Shown here: positions 1 to 5,326 of the stretch, one piece after another
Numbering within the stretch: the stretch's first letter is position 1
Layout of the letters: each line of letters begins with the position of its first letter
Source of the DNA: Proteobacteria bacterium UBA6492
GTDB lineage: Bacteria > Pseudomonadota > Gammaproteobacteria > UBA6429 > Thiohalophilaceae
Direction: 5' to 3'
Assembly: GCA_002436485.1 (NCBI GenBank)
Contig: DJMK01000140.1
Span: forward strand, 1-5,326
Length of the DNA: 5,326 nucleotides
The notes under the pieces: generated by a model
The model's database searches: none
What the model saw: the letters and a program-made list of their open reading frames with translations, nothing else
Told to the model about the DNA's origin: nothing
Made by a program: the position numbers and the translations under genes

Positions 1-1691
1 ACCTCTTCGGCAGAAGGCACTTCCTCTGTACGCTTGACGCGCGGCGTAAAGGGAAAATGCCCCAGGAACAGCTTGGTCGACGGAATAATTTCATGTGCCG
101 AGCGATCTTCGTAGTTGTGAATCGCAAACTTCTTGCTGTTTGTACCCCACATGTCATCGCTGTCTTGTGGTGCGAATTCTTCAGGCTCAAGACCCGCTTC
201 ACGTAACTTGTTCAACAGGTCGAAGTGGTGCTTGTCTACCTTGGGACGCTTGACCAGATTTTCATGCTTCAGGTAATGGTCAATACTTTCTACCGCAACC
301 GAGGCCTGACCAATCGCAGTCGTTAACAGGTGAGGGCGCACGATGTCACCTGCCACGAAGTGGCCAGGCTTTCCAGGTACCTGGTAGTGCTGGTCGGCAT
401 CGATGAAGCCACGATCGTTACCGACGCCGTCGAATCCAGTCAGGTCACCGCCCTGGCCAATGGCTGACACGATCAGGTCCGCTTCGATTTCAAACTCGCT
501 GCCTTCTTTGGGGGTCTTGCCGTCATCTTCAAGCTCAACCACTTTCAGCGCAGTAGCACGGCCATCCTGACCCAGAACAACTTCGACGGGGTTCAATTGG
601 CCGCGGATTTTAACACCCTCACGCAGTGCATCATGTATCTCATGTTCGGCTGCATTCATTTTTTCGATCGCAGAACGGGTAATCAGGGTTACGTCTGCAC
701 CCTGGCGTGTTGCAGAAGACGCGACATCATGCGCGGTATGACCCAATACAATATTTTCTGGACGATCTTTTTCATTGATGTTGGTGATGTGACCAAGACG
801 ACGTGCAACCGACACAACGTCAATGGAGGTATCACCACCACCGATTACGACAACTTTTTCTGATACCAGCTTCAGGCGACCGTCGTTAAAGGCTTCAAGG
901 AAATCAACACCGGTCAGACAGTTTGATGCTTTATCTGCATTCGGGACAGGCAATTGACGACCTTTCTTGGCACCCAGCGCCCACAGAATCGAATCGTACT
1001 CTTTTTCCAGGTCTTCCAGTGACACATCTTTACCAACGCGGGTGTTGGTTTTAACTTCCACACCCATTTCGATGATACGTTGGATTTCACCGTCCAGTAC
1101 ATCACGCGGAGTACGATAACCCGGAATACCATAGCGCATCATGCCACCCAGTTCGGCGTGGTCATCAAATACGGTACAACCATGACCGCGACGACGCAGC
1201 TGGTAGGCAGCCGCCAGGCCAGCAGGACCACCACCGATAACAGCGATCTTCTTGCCAGTGTCTTTGCCAGCAGCAAATTTGAAACCTTGATCCAGCGCGG
1301 TGTCACCAATGTATTGCTCGACCGCGTTGATACCGACATGGTCTTCAACCTGGTTGCGGTTACAACCGTCTTCACACGGGGCAGGGCAAACACGACCCAT
1401 GATGGAGGGGAACGGGTTGGCGTCCGTGGAGCGACGGAATGCATATTCCTGCATGGTCATGTCGCCAGAGGGCTTTTCAATACCACGCACGATATCAAGC
1501 CAGCCGCGAATGTCCTCTCCTGACGGGCAGCTACCCTGGCAAGGTGGGGTGCGGTGCACATAGGTCGGGCATTTATGTGTATGATCGCCCTTGAAAATGC
1601 GATCAACATTCGATTCCCATTCAGCGTCACCGTCTTCATATCGACGGAACGTGAGTTTGTTGTCTTGCATATCGTCACGTGATGTAGCCAT
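1..1691 (-). CDS. dsrL: DsrL, iron-sulfur flavoprotein NAD(P)H oxidoreductase (partial)
   Basis: The reading frame stays open from ATG at 1691 to the left edge (563 codons), so the C-terminus is missing. It belongs to the GltD/NfnB-type flavoprotein family. The N-terminal iron-sulfur domain has C41, C51, C55 and, in GRVCPAPCEDGCN, C102, C106 and C110. An FAD-binding VIGGGPAGLAAAY motif follows at 151-163, then an NAD(P)H-binding VVIGGGDTSIDVVSVARR motif at 281-298, and a second FAD contact in HFVAGDIVRPHLLTTAIGQA (444-463). Characterised DsrL is about 650 residues and ends in a two-cluster ferredoxin domain, expected just beyond the window. In A. vinosum it is essential for sulfur oxidation and links electrons from DsrAB to NAD(P)+. 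Which nucleotide is preferred cannot be settled here. The start has AGGAGA 7 nt upstream and lies 48 nt after dsrK. Confidence 0.96.
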   Translation of the reverse strand, partial: MATSRDDMQDNKLTFRRYEDGDAEWESNVDRIFKGDHTHKCPTYVHRTPPCQGSCPSGEDIRGWLDIVRGIEKPSGDMTMQEYAFRRSTDANPFPSIMGRVCPAPCEDGCNRNQVEDHVGINAVEQYIGDTALDQGFKFAAGKDTGKKIAVIGGGPAGLAAAYQLRRRGHGCTVFDDHAELGGMMRYGIPGYRTPRDVLDGEIQRIIEMGVEVKTNTRVGKDVSLEDLEKEYDSILWALGAKKGRQLPVPNADKASNCLTGVDFLEAFNDGRLKLVSEKVVVIGGGDTSIDVVSVARRLGHITNINEKDRPENIVLGHTAHDVASSATRQGADVTLITRSAIEKMNAAEHEIHDALREGVKIRGQLNPVEVVLGQDGRATALKVVELEDDGKTPKEGSEFEIEADLIVSAIGQGGDLTGFDGVGNDRGFIDADQHYQVPGKPGHFVAGDIVRPHLLTTAIGQASVAVESIDHYLKHENLVKRPKVDKHHFDLLNKLREAGLEPEEFAPQDSDDMWGTNSKKFAIHNYEDRSAHEIIPSTKLFLGHFPFTPRVKRTEEVPSAEE

Positions 1692-1698
1692 GCCTAAG

Positions 1699-1704
1699 TC
1701 TCCT
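1699..1704 (-). promoter_or_regulatory. Ribosome binding site of dsrL
   Basis: AGGAGA on the minus strand sits 7 nt before the ATG at 1691 and decides the start against the later in-frame methionine at codon 8. The 48-nt gap to dsrK also contains a short inverted repeat, CGGTA-A-TACCG (1717-1727), about 12 nt upstream of this site. Confidence 0.7.
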
Positions 1705-1739
1705 GTGCTAACAGTCCGGTATTACCGTAACCAATAAAC

Positions 1740-3272
1740 CTAATCTTCTTCAGTCGTTACTGCGTCTTCATCGCTCTTGGTAAGAATGATTGCATCGCTT
1801 ACCAACTGATGAACACTTACAATCTGATCCATGGTAAAGCCGTAGTAGGGCAGTACCTTGCTAAACTGACTTTTACAGATGGCGCAGATCGCAGCCATGT
1901 GTGTTACGCCATTATCTTCTACAACCTGCTTGAGTGCTTCCATACGTGGTAGCGCACCCTTGACGCGAATCTCCATCAGGTCATCGGTTAACAGACCACC
2001 ACCACCGCCACAGCAGTAGGTGCCTTCACCGATGGTATCTGCCGGCATATCATAAAAGTTGTTACAGACTGCCTTGATGACTTCGCGCGGAATCTTGAAC
2101 TGACCGCCTGGCTCGGAGCCCATGCGTGAAGCACGTGCCACGTTACACGAGTCGTGATACGTCAGCGTCATGTGGTCGTTCTCAGATTTATCAAACTTGA
2201 GCTTGTCTTTTTGAATCAGGTCGTAGGTGAACTCACAAATGTGTTGTGGAACCGGGTAGTTCGGATCCAGAAAATCAAACGGTCCAGCCAGTGTGTTCAG
2301 GAAGCTGTAGGCAACACGCCAGGCATGACCACATTCACCAAACACGATACGTTTGACACCCAGTTCCAGTGCAGCTTCACGAATACGCATCGACACGCGG
2401 CGCATGTTTTCGTAACTACCGATGAACATACCAAAGTTAGCCGCTTCTGATGCGTACGAACTTATTGTCCAGTTCACGCCTGCTTCATGAAAGACCTTCG
2501 CGTATCCAATCAGGCCATCAACATGTGGTTCAGCAAAAAAGTCAGCGGAAGGGGTAACCAGCAGGATGTCGGCGCCTTTTTGGTCGAGCGGAAATTTAAC
2601 TGCTACACCGGTATCTTCCAGTACTTCTTCTTCCAGTCCTTCGAGTGTGTCGGCCAAAGCGGGCTCAGGTAATCCAAGGTTGTTACCAATCTTGAAAACC
2701 TTGCTAATAATTTCATTACAGTATTTCTGCCCCATGCCAACTGAATCCATGATCTCACGTGCGGCCATGGAGATTTCTGCTGTATCAATACCGTATGGGC
2801 AATAGACTGAGCAGCGACGGCACTGGGAACACTGGTGATAATAGCTGTACCAGTCGTCTAATACTTCGCGATCAAGTTCACGCGCGCCGACAAAACCGGG
2901 AATGCCAAGCTTGGCAAAGAATTTACCCGCAAAGGTAAAGTAACGGCGATATACCTGGCGCAACAGATCCTGGCGTGCCACTGGCATGTTTTTTGGGTCG
3001 GTAGTACCCAGGTAGTAGTGACATTTATCAGTACAGGCGCCACACTTCACACAGATATCCAGAAAGACCTGCAGCGAACGGTATTTGCCGCGCAGTTCAT
3101 CCATTTTATCCAGTGCTTTTTCTTTCCAGTTCTCAACCAGTTCACCTGGGAAATTCAACGGCTCCTGATGCGGAGGTTTGGCTATGAAAGGGCTACTTCC
3201 AGCCATCACTCCCGGCTTCAGCTTAGGGATGATTGCGTATTCTCTGAATTCTGGAGTTTCGAAATCCGCCAC
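1740..3272 (-). CDS. dsrK: DsrK, HdrD-like iron-sulfur subunit of DsrMKJOP
   Basis: A complete 510-residue cytoplasmic iron-sulfur protein related to heterodisulfide reductase HdrD/HdrB. Two 4Fe-4S ferredoxin-type motifs are visible: CVKCGACTDKC (C74, C77, C80, C84) and CSQCRRCSVYCP (C148, C151, C154, C158). The C-terminal half has CCG-domain features: GECGH at 312-316, then C376 in HDSCN, C420-C421 in YCCGGGGG, and C463/C466 in AICAICKSQF. This C...CC...CxxC set is the expected ligand pattern for the noncubane-type [4Fe-4S] site that handles disulfide chemistry in HdrB/D. DsrK is thought to act on DsrC disulfide or trisulfide and to exchange electrons with DsrM, encoded just upstream. The start codon is GTG, supported by TGAGGT (3284-3279) 6 nt before it; no better ATG exists nearby. 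The C-terminus is acidic. All expected cysteines are present, so it looks functional. Confidence 0.97.
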   Translation of the reverse strand: MADFETPEFREYAIIPKLKPGVMAGSSPFIAKPPHQEPLNFPGELVENWKEKALDKMDELRGKYRSLQVFLDICVKCGACTDKCHYYLGTTDPKNMPVARQDLLRQVYRRYFTFAGKFFAKLGIPGFVGARELDREVLDDWYSYYHQCSQCRRCSVYCPYGIDTAEISMAAREIMDSVGMGQKYCNEIISKVFKIGNNLGLPEPALADTLEGLEEEVLEDTGVAVKFPLDQKGADILLVTPSADFFAEPHVDGLIGYAKVFHEAGVNWTISSYASEAANFGMFIGSYENMRRVSMRIREAALELGVKRIVFGECGHAWRVAYSFLNTLAGPFDFLDPNYPVPQHICEFTYDLIQKDKLKFDKSENDHMTLTYHDSCNVARASRMGSEPGGQFKIPREVIKAVCNNFYDMPADTIGEGTYCCGGGGGLLTDDLMEIRVKGALPRMEALKQVVEDNGVTHMAAICAICKSQFSKVLPYYGFTMDQIVSVHQLVSDAIILTKSDEDAVTTEED

Positions 3273-3278
3273 GTCTTT

Positions 3279-3284
3279 ACCTCA
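3279..3284 (-). promoter_or_regulatory. Ribosome binding site that fixes the GTG start of dsrK
   Basis: TGAGGT on the minus strand lies 6 nt before the GTG codon at 3272. The dsrM stop is 26 nt upstream of the GTG. No in-frame ATG with its own ribosome site occurs at this end; the first internal methionine is residue 23. The conserved-looking N-terminus is kept only if translation begins at the GTG. Confidence 0.75.
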
Positions 3285-3298
3285 TCCGTTGTTATTAT

Positions 3299-4048
3299 TT
3301 AGTTGCCTGATTCCAGCTTGCGAGCCCAGGATGCCAGGTGACGTTGTTCACGAGGATTATCTACCTGGTTGCGCGTCGGACTGAAGAAAACACCCGGCGC
3401 ATGTAACAGCTTGCTCAGTGGGAAGATGATCATCAATAAGATCACCAGCAGTAAATGTGTAATCAGCAACCCGTCTGTTGGTAACGGCTGAATGCTGAAG
3501 TGAATCAGGCCAAGTACAAATGCCTTGAGCTGGACAATGTCAGTGTGTGCAACAAATGACATCAGCATGCCTGTTGCGGCAATTGCCAGTATTAAAATCA
3601 GCATTGCGTAGTCAGATGGGCTGGAAATGTAACGAACGCGGTCGACAAAGATGCGACGACCCAGCAATCCCAGCAATCCAACCAGCATCAAGAAGCCGCC
3701 ATATTGGCCAGCGAATTGTACCAGCCAGTTATTGATCAGCGGCCACATGAAACCAAACATGCCGTTTGGATCGATGGTGTAACGCAGATGTCTGAAAAAG
3801 GCCAGTAGTAGGGCAAGATGAAATATCCAGCCAAAGATCCAGGTCCACTTGGTGGACTTGAATAAACTATTAAAGAATACAATTTCTGTCGCCATACGCC
3901 ACACAACACCTGTCTTGGTAACCGGTGCCGGCGTAGTCGGAATCTTCAGGGGGGCAGGTGTTTGTGCATATTGTTTGATTTTGACAATGATGCCCACGGC
4001 CATAAACAAAAACGCCGCGTAAAACAATATTGCAAATAAGTATTCCAT
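3299..4048 (-). CDS. dsrM: DsrM, haem b membrane subunit of DsrMKJOP
   Basis: A complete 249-residue integral membrane protein of the NarI-like cytochrome b family. About five hydrophobic segments are visible, near residues 3-23, 69-87, 113-131, 147-166 and 194-212. Four histidines sit where bis-histidine haem ligands are expected: H77 and H87 (10 apart) in the second segment region and H198 and H216 (18 apart) in the last. These spacings equal the two ligand pairs I recall for E. coli NarI, so two haem b groups are inferred. The family role is electron exchange between the quinone pool and DsrK at the inner membrane. The ribosome site is weak (AGGG, 9 nt from ATG) compared with the other genes here, which fits lower expression than dsrC. 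dsrK follows 26 nt downstream. No signal peptide other than the first membrane segment is apparent. Confidence 0.95.
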   Translation of the reverse strand: MEYLFAILFYAAFLFMAVGIIVKIKQYAQTPAPLKIPTTPAPVTKTGVVWRMATEIVFFNSLFKSTKWTWIFGWIFHLALLLAFFRHLRYTIDPNGMFGFMWPLINNWLVQFAGQYGGFLMLVGLLGLLGRRIFVDRVRYISSPSDYAMLILILAIAATGMLMSFVAHTDIVQLKAFVLGLIHFSIQPLPTDGLLITHLLLVILLMIIFPLSKLLHAPGVFFSPTRNQVDNPREQRHLASWARKLESGN

Positions 4049-4091
4049 CCGATGTCGCCCTGTATTTTTTAATAATTCAGATGATGAATAG

Positions 4092-4115
4092 TGGAGGGGG
4101 TATAGGCCCCCTCCA
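4092..4115 (-). promoter_or_regulatory. Strong G/C hairpin in the dsrC-dsrM gap, no U-tract
   Basis: In the 84-nt gap after dsrC, the transcript reads TGGAGGGGG-CCTATA-CCCCCTCCA, a perfect 9-bp stem with a 6-nt loop, beginning 17 nt after the dsrC stop. The bases that follow (CTATTCATCATC) contain no U-run, so it does not fit an intrinsic terminator. It may act as a 3' stabiliser of upstream dsrC message, an RNA-processing boundary, or a partial attenuator before dsrMKLJOP. A weaker ATTCA/TGAAT repeat (5-nt spacer) follows. The stem is seen directly; the role is inferred. Confidence 0.55.
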
Positions 4116-4132
4116 ACAATGCTGCGTTTGAA

Positions 4133-4465
4133 TTAGACGCAACCAGTCGGCTTAGGCAGGCCAGCATATTTACATGCTTGCTTGGCAGGGCCGTATGGGA
4201 ACAGTTCGTACAGGTACTTGCTGTTACCTTTTTCTTTACCCAGCTTTTTGCCAATCGCCTTGGTCAGCACGCGTACTGCAGGTGCGATCTGATACTCTTC
4301 ATAGTACTCGCGCAGGAAGTTGATAACTTCCCAGTGGTTTTCAGTCAGTTCGCAGTCATCTTCCTTGGCCATTACTTCTGCAACTTCTGGATCCCAAGTA
4401 TTCAGATCCGCCAAGTAACCTTCTTCATCCACTTCGTAGGTTTTGCCATTTACTTCAATTGCCAT
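4133..4465 (-). CDS. dsrC: DsrC, sulfur-carrier protein with C-terminal redox cysteines
   Basis: A complete 110-residue protein of the DsrC/TusE family. The C-terminal arm KQACKYAGLPKPTGCV holds the two diagnostic cysteines, C98 and the penultimate C109, ten residues apart (C-x10-C). Presence of both marks a true DsrC able to form the intramolecular disulfide and DsrC trisulfide, rather than TusE, which keeps only the last one. The core includes ENHWEVINFLREYYEEYQIA (residues 42-61) and GKEKGNSKYLYELFPYGPAK (76-95), both highly conserved. DsrC receives sulfur from DsrEFH, presents it to DsrAB, and interacts with DsrK of the membrane complex. A third cysteine, C38, is unlikely to be part of this mechanism. 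The ATG start has an AGGAGAA site 6 nt upstream. The flanking gaps are the widest in the window and each contains an inverted repeat. Confidence 0.98.
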   Translation of the reverse strand: MAIEVNGKTYEVDEEGYLADLNTWDPEVAEVMAKEDDCELTENHWEVINFLREYYEEYQIAPAVRVLTKAIGKKLGKEKGNSKYLYELFPYGPAKQACKYAGLPKPTGCV

Positions 4466-4471
4466 GGTACG

Positions 4472-4478
4472 TTCTCCT
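4472..4478 (-). promoter_or_regulatory. Strong ribosome binding site of dsrC
   Basis: AGGAGAA lies 6 nt before the dsrC ATG, close to ideal. It is flanked by GTAC on each side, so a 4-bp stem could place the site in an 8-nt loop, but that is too short to claim. It contrasts with the weak AGGG site of dsrM and agrees with a high demand for DsrC. Confidence 0.7.
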
Positions 4479-4488
4479 GTACAAATTT

Positions 4489-4505
4489 GAACTGTATTAC
4501 AGTTC
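4489..4505. promoter_or_regulatory. Perfect 17-nt palindrome between dsrH and dsrC
   Basis: The sequence gaactgta-t-tacagttc is a perfect inverted repeat with 8-bp arms and a 1-nt centre. It lies in the 46-nt gap between dsrH and dsrC, starting 6 nt after the dsrH stop and ending about 10 nt before the dsrC ribosome site. The near-zero spacer resembles a binding site for a dimeric regulator more than an RNA hairpin, although the transcript could still fold with 7 bp and a 3-nt loop. It is not followed by a U-run, so it is not an intrinsic terminator. Symmetry is seen directly; any regulatory role is inference. Confidence 0.5.
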
Positions 4506-4511
4506 TAAAAA

Positions 4512-4820
4512 TTAAACCCAAGCCTGTACTTTGTCGTTTTCTACGGTCAGCTTTACAAAACCGCTGTAATCGACAACTGTTACGCCATCAATAAGTTTGC
4601 TCTCATCAATGCCGCGCGCTTTCAAGTCAGGTCCTAAAACATAAAAACTCAAATCACCCTTGGCGTTTTCAACAACAGCTGATTTTGCTGTGCCTTTCAT
4701 TGCGCCATAAACACCGTCTTCAATCATGATGACTGAACCGCCTTTGGCTGCCAGTCTTACGCAGGCTTCCAGCGAGTTTTTGTCGAAAGATGATTTGTTT
4801 ACTGTGTGTAAAGTTGCCAT
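4512..4820 (-). CDS. dsrH: DsrH, subunit of the DsrEFH sulfur-transfer complex
   Basis: A complete 102-residue protein of the DsrH/TusB family, which is usually about 100 residues. It starts MATLHTVNKSSF and carries one cysteine, C20, in the context SLEACVRLA. This matches the single conserved cysteine of DsrH in A. vinosum, which takes part in sulfur transfer or complex function. The IMIEDGVYGA segment (residues 31-40) is typical of the family. DsrH is the third partner of the cytoplasmic DsrE2F2H2 hexamer that delivers sulfur to DsrC, encoded next downstream. The start is supported by a strong GAGGAG-type ribosome site 6 nt before ATG. The gap to dsrF is 15 nt, so the three subunits are probably translated from one message at similar levels. 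Confidence 0.96.
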   Translation of the reverse strand: MATLHTVNKSSFDKNSLEACVRLAAKGGSVIMIEDGVYGAMKGTAKSAVVENAKGDLSFYVLGPDLKARGIDESKLIDGVTVVDYSGFVKLTVENDKVQAWV

Positions 4821-4835
4821 TGTTAACTCCTCACC

Positions 4836-5243
4836 TTAGAAACTGAGCAAGACATCTTGCTCATCAAACAGGGCTTTCAATTCTTCCGCGCTAACGACGC
4901 GAATAGAATCTTTCTCGGCCCAGTCGTCGTCTTCGTCTTCCCATGTAAGCGGAAGCAGATCGTCAACTGTCAAACCACGCTCTTCGAGTGATTCTTTTTC
5001 AACGTAAATCTTGTTGATATCGTAATCGCCGAGCGCACTGTATGTGGGTGAAAAGTTTTTAATGCCAAGCTCGCTGGTGTCCTGGTTTTTCATGATCTGG
5101 TAAACACCATCATCAACGAAAGCCAGACTGACATCCTGTTCAAATGCAGCACCGATCAGAACGACCTCGAGCGACTCCCAGGCATAGATTGTGCCGTAGG
5201 GAGCTCTGCGATTGACATACATGAATTTCTTTGTCTCAGACAT
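4836..5243 (-). CDS. dsrF: DsrF, subunit of the DsrEFH sulfur-transfer complex
   Basis: A complete 135-residue protein of the DsrE/DsrF/TusC family. The N-terminal region with NRRAPYGTIYAWESLEVV (residues 11-28), the AFVDDGVYQI stretch (41-50) and NFSPTY (63-68) are typical of DsrF from sulfur oxidisers. In the known complex, DsrF is a structural partner of DsrE and DsrH in a cytoplasmic 2:2:2 hexamer that relays sulfane sulfur to DsrC. The protein has no cysteine at all, so it cannot carry a persulfide itself; serine 39 sits about where some homologues have a cysteine (from memory). The C-terminal third is acidic, with EDEDDD at residues 102-107. The ATG start is preceded by AGGGAGT (5258-5252) with 8 nt spacing, and this site overlaps the dsrE stop codon, which suggests tight translational coupling. 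Confidence 0.96.
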   Translation of the reverse strand: MSETKKFMYVNRRAPYGTIYAWESLEVVLIGAAFEQDVSLAFVDDGVYQIMKNQDTSELGIKNFSPTYSALGDYDINKIYVEKESLEERGLTVDDLLPLTWEDEDDDWAEKDSIRVVSAEELKALFDEQDVLLSF

Positions 5244-5257
5244 GTCGTATAACTCCC

Positions 5258-5326
5258 TTAATCACCAAACACAATTAGGCGGTCACATTGAATACCGGCT
5301 TCGATCAACTGACCAAGGCCAGAGAT
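5258..5326 (-). CDS. dsrE: DsrE, sulfurtransferase subunit of DsrEFH (3' end only)
   Basis: Only the last 22 codons and the TAA stop are present; the gene begins beyond the right edge. The visible tail reads ISGLGQLIEAGIQCDRLIVF followed by GD, in a frame that ends 14 nt before dsrF. This position directly upstream of dsrF, and the small-protein DsrE/TusD-like ending, support the call. In characterised sulfur oxidisers DsrE is the sulfur-carrying subunit of the cytoplasmic DsrE2F2H2 hexamer and hands a persulfide to DsrC. Its catalytic cysteine lies well upstream of this tail and is not in the window; the cysteine at residue 14 of the fragment should not be mistaken for it. The identification rests on a short tail plus gene order, so it is strong by context but not by domain content. 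Confidence 0.88.
   Translation of the reverse strand: MSGLGQLIEAGIQCDRLIVFGD

Noticed and set aside
597..863. Plus-strand open frame of 88 codons
   Set aside because: Antisense to the dsrL flavoprotein domain with no start signal or motif.
914..1444. Two minus-strand frames (914-1132 and 1139-1444) inside dsrL, which might suggest a broken gene
   Set aside because: The true dsrL frame is continuous from 1691 to the left edge and carries all expected motifs; these are other-frame shadows.
1080..1523. Plus-strand open frame of 147 codons
   Set aside because: It lies fully antisense to the conserved N-terminal iron-sulfur and FAD region of dsrL, has low-complexity Thr/Arg-rich composition and no recognisable motif or credible ribosome site.
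4092..4115. Intrinsic terminator after dsrC
   Set aside because: The stem is strong, but no U-run follows on either strand, and dsrM, dsrK and dsrL downstream belong to the same operon.
4472..4502. Alternative pairing in which CTGTA of the palindrome pairs with TACAG overlapping the dsrC ribosome site
   Set aside because: Only 5 bp with a 16-nt loop, far less stable than the palindrome itself, and no ligand-binding structure is visible; not enough to claim a switch.
4495..4525. Possible internal promoter for dsrC (TTGGGT, 16 nt, TAATAC, or TGTAAT as -10)
   Set aside because: The -35 is poor and the spacing to the better -10 (TGTAAT) is only 14 nt. An internal dsrC promoter is plausible but not supported by these hexamers.
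4178..4594. Plus-strand open frame of 138 codons across dsrC and the end of dsrH
   Set aside because: It is antisense to two firmly identified genes; its Phe/Cys-rich product is what reverse reading of dsrC produces and resembles no family.

Overview
The window is the middle part of a reverse-type dissimilatory sulfite reductase (dsr) gene cluster. It is read entirely from the minus strand, so transcription runs from the right edge (5326) towards the left edge (1). In transcription order it holds the 3' end of dsrE, then complete dsrF, dsrH, dsrC, dsrM and dsrK, then the first 563 codons of dsrL, which runs off the left edge. This order (E-F-H-C-M-K-L) matches the dsrABEFHCMKLJOPN arrangement known from sulfur-oxidising Gammaproteobacteria such as Allochromatium vinosum. 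dsrEFH and dsrL together indicate an organism that uses the Dsr pathway to oxidise stored or intracellular sulfane sulfur rather than to reduce sulfate. The base composition is moderate (my impression is near 50% G+C). A gammaproteobacterial sulfur oxidiser, free-living or symbiotic, is the best guess; species cannot be read from the window.

Layout from right to left: dsrE tail (5326-5258), dsrF (5243-4836), dsrH (4820-4512), dsrC (4465-4133), dsrM (4048-3299), dsrK (3272-1740), dsrL (1691-1, partial). dsrE/F/H are separated by only 14-15 nt. The two widest gaps flank dsrC: 46 nt upstream, holding a perfect 17-nt palindrome, and 84 nt downstream, holding a strong 9-bp G/C hairpin without a U-tract. 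No stretch over 300 bases lacks a gene. I see no RNA gene, mobile element, CRISPR array, origin or attachment site.

How the genes work together, from established knowledge of the pathway: sulfane sulfur is passed through the DsrE2F2H2 complex to the swinging C-terminal cysteines of DsrC. Reverse sulfite reductase DsrAB (genes expected beyond the right edge) oxidises the sulfur, and DsrL is an iron-sulfur flavoprotein that links electrons from DsrAB to NAD(P)+. The membrane complex DsrMKJOP handles DsrC trisulfide/thiol chemistry. DsrM is its haem b quinone module and DsrK its HdrD-like cytoplasmic catalytic subunit; dsrJOP should lie beyond the left edge.

The gene content is canonical, and I do not find a previously undescribed system. 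The points most worth a second look are the two small symmetric elements that bracket dsrC. They suggest that dsrC, needed in larger amount than the membrane subunits, is uncoupled from the rest of the operon.
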